Below are positions 7,165 to 13,585 of a stretch of 17,122 nucleotides of DNA, piece after piece; the first letter of the stretch is position 1, and every line of letters starts with the position of its first letter. Under the pieces are notes generated by a model that was not told the DNA's origin, did no database searches, and saw only the letters and a program-made list of their open reading frames with translations. Both the position numbers and the translations under genes were made by a program. Source of the DNA: Clostridiales bacterium UBA1763 (GTDB lineage Bacteria > Bacillota > Clostridia > Oscillospirales > Oscillospiraceae); the NCBI GenBank assembly GCA_002314685.1, contig DCHB01000067.1, positions 10,774-27,895 on the forward strand, given 5' to 3'.

Positions 7165-7193
7165 ATTAAATAATTAACACAGTCAAAAGTCAA
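7165..7193 (-). promoter_or_regulatory. Promoter of the 905-residue oxidoreductase gene
   Basis: Minus-strand TTGACT (7188-7193), 17-base spacer, TTTAAT (7165-7170). The inferred start site near 7158 leaves a leader of about 41 bases containing the AAGGAGG site at 7123-7129. No operator-like palindrome is evident. Confidence 0.55.
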
Positions 7194-7228
7194 GCAAAAA
7201 ATCCCCCCTATCCAAATATTGCAAACGG

Positions 7229-7237
7229 TGATATAAT
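7229..7237 (+). promoter_or_regulatory. Extended -10 promoter of the HEPN-like gene
   Basis: TGATATAAT combines the extended TGn element (7229-7230) with a perfect TATAAT (7232-7237). No good -35 box lies at the right distance, which is common for extended -10 promoters. The start codon is 27 bases downstream. Confidence 0.5.
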
Positions 7238-7264
7238 CGAAAAAAAGCAAACGGGGGCACGGAT

Positions 7265-7687
7265 ATGACACTCGACACCTTCAAGCTCATTCACAGCGAG
7301 CTTATAAAGCAGGTACAGCTAATCGAAAACGATTTGAGGTTAATATACGCGGCGATGAAGCCGGGGGATTTTGACGATAATTTCGACACCCTCGAGCGAG
7401 CAAATCTCGGCAGGATTTCAATGGAGCTCAAGCAGCTCGATTACAGCGACGGCTACCCCGACCTCGCCCCCGAGGATTATGAGACGATTGACAGCATCCG
7501 CCTCATCCGAAACTATTGGTGTCATCAGTGCTATCTTGATTTTGTCTATTTAAGCGACGAGGGCATCCGCGAGGAAAAATTCGGCGAAATCTCCGAGCGC
7601 CTTGTCGCCGACGAAAAGCGCGTATGGTCACTGCACAAGAAGCTCGAAAAGATACGAAACATAAAGCTCGTGGAATACAGAGCATAA
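7265..7687 (+). CDS. Small HEPN-like protein of unknown function
   Basis: A 140-residue, charged, alpha-helical protein without signal peptide or membrane segment. Residues 82-87 read RNYWCH, matching the R-x4-6-H motif (with the frequent Asn after Arg) that marks HEPN domains; many HEPN proteins are RNases. The flanking helices (SIRLIR before, QCYLDFVYL after) fit the usual placement of that motif. The start at 7265 follows only a weak GGGGG-type site. Unlike HepT/MntA toxin-antitoxin pairs, no nucleotidyltransferase gene accompanies it, so a toxin role is not supported. The gene stands alone between a divergent oxidoreductase gene and a bidirectional terminator. Family assignment rests on one motif and is tentative; the ORF itself is convincing. 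Confidence 0.72.
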   Translation: MTLDTFKLIHSELIKQVQLIENDLRLIYAAMKPGDFDDNFDTLERANLGRISMELKQLDYSDGYPDLAPEDYETIDSIRLIRNYWCHQCYLDFVYLSDEGIREEKFGEISERLVADEKRVWSLHKKLEKIRNIKLVEYRA

Positions 7688-7717
7688 AAAACTCCGTCAC
7701 GGTTGTGACGGAGTTTT
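7688..7717. terminator. Bidirectional terminator between the HEPN-like and GH3 genes
   Basis: AAAACTCCGTCAC (7688-7700) and GTGACGGAGTTTT (7705-7717) form a perfect 13-bp stem around GGTT. It begins at the plus-strand stop codon and ends 3 bases before the GH3 stop codon on the minus strand, so it ends both transcripts. Confidence 0.92.
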
Positions 7718-7720
7718 GGT

Positions 7721-9406
7721 TTATTTAGCTTCGACTGCTTCCTCAATTCTGCTGAGGAAGAACTCGCGCTTTGCGTCGTTATCGAGCGAGTGCACGGGCT
7801 TAATCTGGAACTGATATGCGCCCGCATCTGCACAGCGCTGCTTCCACGCCGCGTGAGTGCCCGCAACCTGCTTCTGCACGGTCATTCTGCCGATAAAGAA
7901 TTTTGCGCGCTGGTCGGGATAACGCTTACAGCATTCGCCCATATAGCCCTCGAGCTCGTCAATATGCTCGTCGCCGAGGTCAAAGCCCTCGCACTCGGCA
8001 AGCAGAGCATAACGGCTCGGACAGACGCTGTCGTCCTGATAGAAAATCCAGTTGTCGATGCTTATACCGTGAGCCTTCTCGAACATGGAAATCGTTGTGC
8101 GTGCGTCCTCCTCGGTGAACTTTTCGCCCGAGAGATTGAGGAGCTGTCCTCTGCGGTAAACGAAGTTTATAAGCGGCATCTTGTTGCGGAAGCCGACGAC
8201 CTCGAAAATGTCCTTCAGACGGTAGCGGTACAGACCTGCCTGCGTTGTAATAACGACCTCGTATCTCTTGCCGAGCTCGAGCTGATCAACGGTCAGCACC
8301 TCGCCGTTTTCGTCATTTTCGGGAATAAACTCATAGAAGCAGCTATCGGTGAGAAGCTGCATTTTATCGTTTTCAAGCTCGTAGCACGCCGCGACGAGTC
8401 CCTCGGATGCACCGTAGATAGAGAAGTCAAGCGGCACATTGCCCGCTGTTTTGCGAACTCTGTCGGCGGAGCTTTTGAACGATGCACTGCCTATGCCACT
8501 CATCATGCACAGATTGGGCCACAGACGCTTGAGAAGCGTGCTGTCGAAGCCCTGCTCAAACTGCTTGCGCAGATAAATTGCGCGGCGGGGCATGGGCTTA
8601 ATGTGCTTGAGAAGCTTTTCGCGAAGCTCAGGCTTCATGTCGATGCTCTCGTTAATCGTACCGAAGGCTATATCGTCAACGATGACACGCCAATTCTTTT
8701 CGAGGTACGACATCTGACTGACGTTTATGCTGTAAAACACGGAGAAGATAAACGAGGTATCCTCATCCATAAGCGCGAAGCGGAACATATTATACAGATA
8801 ATCGCCGTCGTGCATATCAAACAGCTTGCCCGTGGGAAGCGTGAGAATATAGGGATAGATTACTCCGAAGTGACGGGCACCTATCTCCGCAATATTACTG
8901 CAGGGCAGACCGTTGGGCAAAAAGGTGTTCATCGCGGGAGACGAATACAGACCTCTGCCCGATTTATAGCGCTTTCCCTCGCTCTCGAGCTTTAATGCGG
9001 CAAGGGCGAGTGCGCGTGTCCAGGTATATTTTGTGTATGCGCTCAGCGACTCATTTGTTGCGGGGATATACTTCGGGACACCCGAGGAGCCTGAGGTGCG
9101 CGAATAGCCGATTACCTTGCTTTTTGTCAGCAGGTTTTCCTCGCCCTCCTTGAGACGCTCAATGTACGGCGCAAAATCGTCGTATGTCGAAAGCGGCACA
9201 TTTGCGCGGAATTCCTCGACGGAGTGAATATCTGCAAAGCCGTGGAGCTTGCCGTATTCGGTATCCTTGTTGCGCTTGAGAATCTCCATTAAGAGCTTCT
9301 CATTTGTGCCCATCGGGTCTTTTGATGCGGCCTCAAGGTCCTTTATGCTTTTCTTGCCCTTTGCGACCATGACCTGCATCATGACATCTGTTATAAGTTT
9401 TCTCAT
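7721..9406 (-). CDS. GH3-family acyl-acid-amido synthetase-like enzyme
   Basis: A 561-residue soluble protein of the GH3 branch of the adenylate-forming (ANL) superfamily. Plant GH3 enzymes adenylate auxin or jasmonate and join the acid to an amino acid. Visible hallmarks are the ATP-binding loop SRTSGSSGVPKYIP (residues 102-115), the second nucleotide motif YGASEG (331-336), and the hinge segment GLYRYRLKDIFEVVGF (391-406), all diagnostic of GH3 and near full family length. A C-terminal lid domain follows (LNLSGEK at 424-430, QFQI near the end). It is the last gene of a minus-strand run that includes a nitrilase, an aminotransferase and IorAB, which could supply an aryl-acetic acid substrate; this link is inferred. 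A GGAG lies 12 bases before the ATG, a rather long spacing. Substrate and amino acid partner cannot be read from the sequence. Confidence 0.9.
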   Translation of the reverse strand: MRKLITDVMMQVMVAKGKKSIKDLEAASKDPMGTNEKLLMEILKRNKDTEYGKLHGFADIHSVEEFRANVPLSTYDDFAPYIERLKEGEENLLTKSKVIGYSRTSGSSGVPKYIPATNESLSAYTKYTWTRALALAALKLESEGKRYKSGRGLYSSPAMNTFLPNGLPCSNIAEIGARHFGVIYPYILTLPTGKLFDMHDGDYLYNMFRFALMDEDTSFIFSVFYSINVSQMSYLEKNWRVIVDDIAFGTINESIDMKPELREKLLKHIKPMPRRAIYLRKQFEQGFDSTLLKRLWPNLCMMSGIGSASFKSSADRVRKTAGNVPLDFSIYGASEGLVAACYELENDKMQLLTDSCFYEFIPENDENGEVLTVDQLELGKRYEVVITTQAGLYRYRLKDIFEVVGFRNKMPLINFVYRRGQLLNLSGEKFTEEDARTTISMFEKAHGISIDNWIFYQDDSVCPSRYALLAECEGFDLGDEHIDELEGYMGECCKRYPDQRAKFFIGRMTVQKQVAGTHAAWKQRCADAGAYQFQIKPVHSLDNDAKREFFLSRIEEAVEAK

Positions 9407-9441
9407 CGCGGAATATATCTCCTGCCTGCATCAACAAAAGC

Positions 9442-9473
9442 GGAAAAGCCGCCGTATCTCGGACAGCTTTTCC
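9442..9473 (-). terminator. Weak stem-loop between SGNH copy 2 and GH3
   Basis: GGAAAAGC (9442-9449) pairs with GCTTTTCC (9466-9473); inside, CCG and CGG can add three pairs across a mismatched bulge. On the minus strand the stem is followed by CGCTTTTGTTG, a short interrupted U-tract. Partial termination is plausible, with readthrough into the GH3 gene, for which no separate promoter is clear. Confidence 0.45.
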
Positions 9474-9495
9474 CTTTTGAATTATTGATTGCTTA

Positions 9496-10923
9496 TTACT
9501 TCTTGAACAGACCGACAAACTTGTTCCATGCGGTCTTGAATGCGTTTGCTATCTTGGTGAATACATTTGTTGCGGTTTTCTCCGCGTCGTTGGTCTGATA
9601 GACTCTTGTTGCGGTGTAGCCGTTGTCATAGCTCAGTGAGTAGGTCATGACGGTAATCTTGCCGTCCTCGCCGACTATCGTTACCATGAGCGTCTTTGCA
9701 TCTGTGGTGTAGTTGGGAACGGTGAGAACATAGCCGTCCATGGTGTAGTTATCTATCGTCTTGCCGTCAACAACAACGGAGTCAACGCTCTGGAAGCGTC
9801 CGAGGTCAACGCTGATGAAGGTCTTGGGAGTCTCGGGTACGACGGGCGTATCGGGCTCAGCGGGGAGAGTCTTCTCAACAGCGGCAACGATCATACGGGC
9901 AATCTGTGCATAGCCGTTGGGTGTGGGGTGTGCCTGAAGACCTGATTCAGTGCCCTGCAGACTCATGATGTAGCTGAGAGTCAGGTCCTGCTCGGTTGAC
10001 GGGGTTTCAACATTGGTAATGTCAATGTAGATGTAGCCGTATTCCTCTGCAAGCTCCTTTGTGACCTTGTTCATGAGGTCCATGATGATTGTGAGTGCCC
10101 CGCCTACGGGAACGAGAACATCATCGGAGATAAGTGCGTTCTGGATGGGGTTCATTGTGCCTACGAGAACGACTGTTGCGTCGGGGTTATTTTCCTTGAT
10201 ATAGTCGAGAAGCAGGGGATATGCTTCCTTCCAGTAGTCATAGTACTCATAGAGCTTTGAAATAAGTGTTGCAAGTGCGGAGGGGAGGTTTTCGGTATCG
10301 CTCAGGTCAATGGTGTTGAAGTAGAGAGTCTGTGCCTTGTAAACAACGTCAGCCTGACCGAGACCGACGGAGATGAGGCTTGCATTGTCGAGCAAATCGC
10401 GGACACTCTTAACAGTGCCGTCCTTGCCGTAGGTGCCCGTGCCCTCAACATTGTAGCTCTGCTCATCGCCGAAGTAATAAAGGTCGGTGGAGTAACGGGT
10501 GCTCATAATCGGGTAGTACTCGTAAAGGAATTCGTCGCGGTAGTTGTCGTCAATGCCGAGCAGGTCGAGCATATAAGAGACGGAAACAGCATCCTTTGAG
10601 AGGTTCCACATCTTTGCGCTTGTATCGCGGATGTCATCGGGGGAATACAGACCGAATGCCTTTGCAACGAGGTTGGGGTAGGAGCCGTCAACATTGCGTC
10701 CGTAGGGGTCATTTGTGTCGTCCAGCTTGTAAATCTGATTAAGGAAGTGGTCGGATGCGCCGTAGCCGCGGGCAAAGCTGTCGCCGAGTGATACATAGCC
10801 TGTGCCCTCTTTGAGACTTGCATAGCGGTCATATTCGCCGTCCGCAAATGCGGGCAGGCACATAACCGATGCGAGCATTGCAACTGTCAGGAGCAATGCA
10901 AGGAGCTTTGATACTTTCTTCAT
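9496..10923 (-). CDS. Secreted SGNH-hydrolase-like protein, tandem copy 2
   Basis: A 475-residue exported protein. A signal peptide (residues 1 to about 27, cleavage after AFA) precedes an SGNH/GDSL-type domain with block I GDSFARGYGA (Ser49) and block V HPTPNGYAQ (His332). The other hallmarks are altered: block II NLSKDAVS lacks the usual glycine, block III reads GQAD instead of GxND, and the residue three before the histidine is Leu329 rather than Asp. A C-terminal beta-rich domain (about 370-440) and a basic amphipathic tail ending VGLFKK follow. No LPXTG or SLH anchor is present. It is a diverged duplicate of the upstream gene, 59 bases apart with no terminator between them, so both are probably on one transcript. 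Activity as an esterase or acetylhydrolase is possible but not assured. Confidence 0.85.
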   Translation of the reverse strand: MKKVSKLLALLLTVAMLASVMCLPAFADGEYDRYASLKEGTGYVSLGDSFARGYGASDHFLNQIYKLDDTNDPYGRNVDGSYPNLVAKAFGLYSPDDIRDTSAKMWNLSKDAVSVSYMLDLLGIDDNYRDEFLYEYYPIMSTRYSTDLYYFGDEQSYNVEGTGTYGKDGTVKSVRDLLDNASLISVGLGQADVVYKAQTLYFNTIDLSDTENLPSALATLISKLYEYYDYWKEAYPLLLDYIKENNPDATVVLVGTMNPIQNALISDDVLVPVGGALTIIMDLMNKVTKELAEEYGYIYIDITNVETPSTEQDLTLSYIMSLQGTESGLQAHPTPNGYAQIARMIVAAVEKTLPAEPDTPVVPETPKTFISVDLGRFQSVDSVVVDGKTIDNYTMDGYVLTVPNYTTDAKTLMVTIVGEDGKITVMTYSLSYDNGYTATRVYQTNDAEKTATNVFTKIANAFKTAWNKFVGLFKK

Positions 10924-11316
10924 TTCTTTCGCCTTTCTTTTATTGTTTTTTTATTGTTCTTATTTTTTCAAAAGCACGCAGATCACTTTTTGAACAGACC
11001 GACAAAGCTGTTCCACGCACTTTTTATTGCCTTTGAAATTGTCTTGAATACGCTTGTCGCGGTTTTCTCCGCATCGTTTGTCTGATAAACCCTCGTTGCG
11101 GTGTAGCCGTCGTCATAGCTGAGTGAGTAGGTCATGACTACAATCTTGCCGTCCTCGCCGACTATCGTCACCGCGAGAGATTTTGCAGTCGTGGTATAGT
11201 TCGGGACGGTGAGAACATAGCCGTCCATGGTGTAGTTATCCACCGTCTTGCCGTCAACAATAACGGCGTCAACGCTCTGGAAGCGTCCGAGGTCAACGCT
11301 GATGAAGGTCTTGGGA
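9781..11316 (+). repeat. 49-base identical segment shared by the two SGNH genes (9781-9829 and 11268-11316)
   Basis: The two stretches are identical over 49 bases, and similarity continues on both sides within the part encoding the C-terminal domain. The N-terminal halves of the genes are more diverged. This is the signature of tandem duplication, with gene conversion or strong constraint on the C-terminal module. Confidence 0.85.
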
Positions 11317-12392
11317 TTTGCGGGCGTATATTCGGGGAGAGTTTCCTCAACCGCCGCTTCAATGAGACGGGCAATCTGCGCATAGCCGTTGGGTGTGGGG
11401 TGCGACATAAGGCTTGACGCATCGCCCGTAAGTGCGAGCGCGTCCGCAACCGTCATTGTCGTCTCACTTGACGGCGTATCGACATTCGAAATGTCAATAT
11501 ATATGTATCCGTACTCCTCGGCATACTCGCGGGTGCATTTATTCATCATATCCATGATGAGGTTTATTGCAGAGCACAGAGGAATAGCCGCCTCGTCCGT
11601 AAGAATTACATTCTGAATGGGATTCATCGTGCCGACAAGCACAACGGTTGCATCGGGGTTGCTCTCCTTGATGTAGTCAAGAAGCAGAGGATAGCTGTTC
11701 TTCCAGCGCTCAAAATTCTCGTTGAACATACCCACGAGATTTGCAATGGCGGCGGGCAGATTTTCCGTGTCGCTCCAATCTATCGTTTCAAGACCGAGAG
11801 TCTGTGTCTCATAGAGCACATCGCTCCCGCCGAGAGCGAGGGAGATGAGGGAGGCATTTTCCACCAGCTCATGTATGCCCATGACCATGGCTTCGCCCTC
11901 GTAATAGCCCGTGCCCTCGAGGTTGTAGCAGCGCTCATCGCCGAAGTAAGCGAGGTCTATTCTGTATCTCTCACGCAGGTTCGGATTGTTGTAAACGAAT
12001 TCATCACGGTAGCCGTTGTCAATGCCGAGCAAATCAAGAACGTATGCAAGCGACTGCGCGTTCTTTGAAAGATTCCACATCTTCGCATCCGTGTCGCGGA
12101 TGTCATCGGGTGCATACATACCGAAATACTCTGCAAGGAGATTGGGGTATGAGCCGTCAACGTTGCGGCAGTTGAAGTTGCCGTACTGGTCCACGGCGTA
12201 TGTCTGCGCTTCCCAGTTTTCGTTTGCGCCGTAGCCGCGTGTGTAGCTGTCTCCGAAGGCGACGTAGCCCGTGCCCTCCTTGAGACTTGCATAGCGGTCA
12301 TATTCCTCGTCCGCAAGCGCGGGCAGGCACAAAAGTGATGTGAGCATCACAAGCGACAAAAGTAATGCTATAAGCTTTGAAATTCTCTTCAT
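10983..12392 (-). CDS. Secreted SGNH-hydrolase-like protein, tandem copy 1
   Basis: A 469-residue exported protein with signal peptide (cleavage likely after ALA, residue 27). The catalytic-domain motifs are block I GDSYTRGYGA (Ser49) and block V HPTPNGYAQ (His331). As in copy 2, the expected Asn of block III is replaced (GGSD, Ser190), block II (NLSKNAQS) lacks glycine, and Leu328 stands where DxxH families have Asp. The C-terminal module beginning KTFISVDLGRFQSVD is nearly the same as in copy 2, and the protein also ends in VGLFKK. Ser and His are kept in both copies, so some hydrolase activity on an ester, such as an acetylated glycan or a lipid, remains possible. It has its own promoter, so the pair is likely expressed independently of the nitrilase gene upstream. 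Confidence 0.85.
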   Translation of the reverse strand: MKRISKLIALLLSLVMLTSLLCLPALADEEYDRYASLKEGTGYVAFGDSYTRGYGANENWEAQTYAVDQYGNFNCRNVDGSYPNLLAEYFGMYAPDDIRDTDAKMWNLSKNAQSLAYVLDLLGIDNGYRDEFVYNNPNLRERYRIDLAYFGDERCYNLEGTGYYEGEAMVMGIHELVENASLISLALGGSDVLYETQTLGLETIDWSDTENLPAAIANLVGMFNENFERWKNSYPLLLDYIKESNPDATVVLVGTMNPIQNVILTDEAAIPLCSAINLIMDMMNKCTREYAEEYGYIYIDISNVDTPSSETTMTVADALALTGDASSLMSHPTPNGYAQIARLIEAAVEETLPEYTPANPKTFISVDLGRFQSVDAVIVDGKTVDNYTMDGYVLTVPNYTTTAKSLAVTIVGEDGKIVVMTYSLSYDDGYTATRVYQTNDAEKTATSVFKTISKAIKSAWNSFVGLFKK

Positions 12393-12468
12393 TTTGTACC
12401 GATTCCTTTTATCTTTCAGAAAAAAGTCTGAAAAAGTGCTGAAAATGTGAATATATTGCTACAAGATT

Positions 12469-12496
12469 ATTGTATCATACAGAAGCACAATGTCAA
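12469..12496 (-). promoter_or_regulatory. Promoter of the SGNH gene pair
   Basis: Minus-strand TTGACA (12491-12496), 16-base spacer, TACAAT (12469-12474). The inferred start near 12462 gives a leader of about 70 bases. That leader includes a small TTTCAG/CTGAAA hairpin just ahead of the start codon. The AT-rich stretch 12497-12560 upstream has poly-A/T tracts but no clear terminator for the nitrilase gene. Confidence 0.65.
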
Positions 12497-12572
12497 TAAC
12501 AAAGTTACAAAAATGTTTCAAAAATTTTTTGATTTACTCCGCTAAATCCCATTTTTTGTCGAAATTTGTCGA

Positions 12573-13505
12573 TTACTGTTTTTCGTGCACCAAAAGCTCC
12601 GTCACATCGGGGCGGGAGTAGTGTCCGCAGGGGTCAAACTCCATGCGTGCGCGTGCGGCATCGTCGGGATTTATGTCGGCATAGATTATGCACTCCTTGT
12701 CCCAAACGGGCTCGGTTACATAGTGACCGAAGGGGTCTATTACCGCACTGCCGCCGTTGCACGGTGCCTCGGGCAGCTTTGCTATCTCGTCCGCGGCGGG
12801 TCCGTGATAGCCCGCGGGGTACATATCCTTGGTGAAGTACTGATTTACATGGAACACGAAGCACTTGCCCTCGATTGCTATGTGCTTTATAGTGTCGTGC
12901 CACTCGGGATTGTTGTTCGTGTTCGGGCACAGATACAGGCTCACGCCCTTCTGATACAGCGCGACACGGGCAAGCGGCATATAGTTTTCCCAGCATATCA
13001 GCGCGCCCATATTGCCCCACGGGGATTCGACCACGGGGAAATAATCCTTGTTCGCATCGCCCCAAATCAAGCGCTCCGCGCCCGTCGGCTTCAGCTTGCG
13101 GTGATTGCACAGAAGTCTGCCGTCGGGGGCGAATATCATATTCGAGCAGTACAGCGTGCCGTTTTCCGCGCCGCGCTCGGTGTAGCCGATTGAAACATAG
13201 GCTTTCGCCTGTTTTGCCGCCGCGCCGATTTTGTCGGTGTCCGCACTCGGGCACAAGACGGAATTGTCGTAGTATATTTTCCAGTCGTCGCGGCACTCCT
13301 CGGTGCGGCTTCCGACTGTGAAGCCGTAGGTCAGTCCATAGGGATAGCAGGGTATGACGGATTCGGGGAAAACAATAAGCTCCGCGCCGTTTTCTCCCGC
13401 CTCGATTATCTGTGCGCAGACCTTCTCTATTGTCGCGTCCTTATCAAACATCACGGGCGTTGCCTGCACGAGTGCAACACGCAGTTTTTTGCATAAATCC
13501 TTCAT
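12573..13505 (-). CDS. Nitrilase (carbon-nitrogen hydrolase superfamily, branch 1)
   Basis: Predicted to hydrolyse an organic nitrile to its carboxylic acid and ammonia. The 310-residue product has the full catalytic set: Glu48 in FPESVIPCYPYG, Lys137 in HRKLKPTGAERLIWG, and Cys171 in ALICWENYMPLARVALY. The CWEN-MPL-R pattern marks true nitrilases, as opposed to amidases or carbamoylases, and is shared with plant NIT1-type and bacterial aryl or aliphatic nitrilases. I chose the ATG at 13505, which has AGGAGG at a spacing of 8; an upstream in-frame ATG at 13586 would add 27 non-conserved residues and overlap the previous gene's stop. It lies behind an aminotransferase, a CoA-transferase and IorAB. 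An arylacetonitrile substrate would fit that context, but this is inference; cyanide or aliphatic nitriles remain possible. Confidence 0.93.
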   Translation of the reverse strand: MKDLCKKLRVALVQATPVMFDKDATIEKVCAQIIEAGENGAELIVFPESVIPCYPYGLTYGFTVGSRTEECRDDWKIYYDNSVLCPSADTDKIGAAAKQAKAYVSIGYTERGAENGTLYCSNMIFAPDGRLLCNHRKLKPTGAERLIWGDANKDYFPVVESPWGNMGALICWENYMPLARVALYQKGVSLYLCPNTNNNPEWHDTIKHIAIEGKCFVFHVNQYFTKDMYPAGYHGPAADEIAKLPEAPCNGGSAVIDPFGHYVTEPVWDKECIIYADINPDDAARARMEFDPCGHYSRPDVTELLVHEKQ

Positions 13506-13533
13506 ATACAAATCCTCCTTTTTTGATGAGAAA

Positions 13534-13571
13534 ATAATATCACACCCCGACCGCATAAGCAAGTCGGGGTG
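13534..13571 (-). promoter_or_regulatory. Overlapping stem-loop and promoter ahead of the nitrilase gene
   Basis: CACCCCGAC (13543-13551) pairs perfectly with GTCGGGGTG (13563-13571) around an 11-base loop, 15 nucleotides after the aminotransferase stop codon as transcribed. On the minus strand the same stretch reads TTGCTT (13557-13562), a 17-base spacer and TATTAT (13534-13539), a fair promoter with a start near 13527. The element may terminate or attenuate upstream transcripts and start a nitrilase transcript. The two readings cannot be separated from sequence. Confidence 0.5.
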
Positions 13572-13585
13572 CGCTGATTTCTGCA

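Noticed and set aside
7265..7687. HepT/MntA toxin-antitoxin system
   Set aside because: Only a HEPN-like motif is present; no nucleotidyltransferase gene flanks it and the gene is transcribed alone.
7790..8995. 401-codon open frame on the plus strand
   Set aside because: Antisense of the GH3 gene, no ribosome site or recognisable domain.
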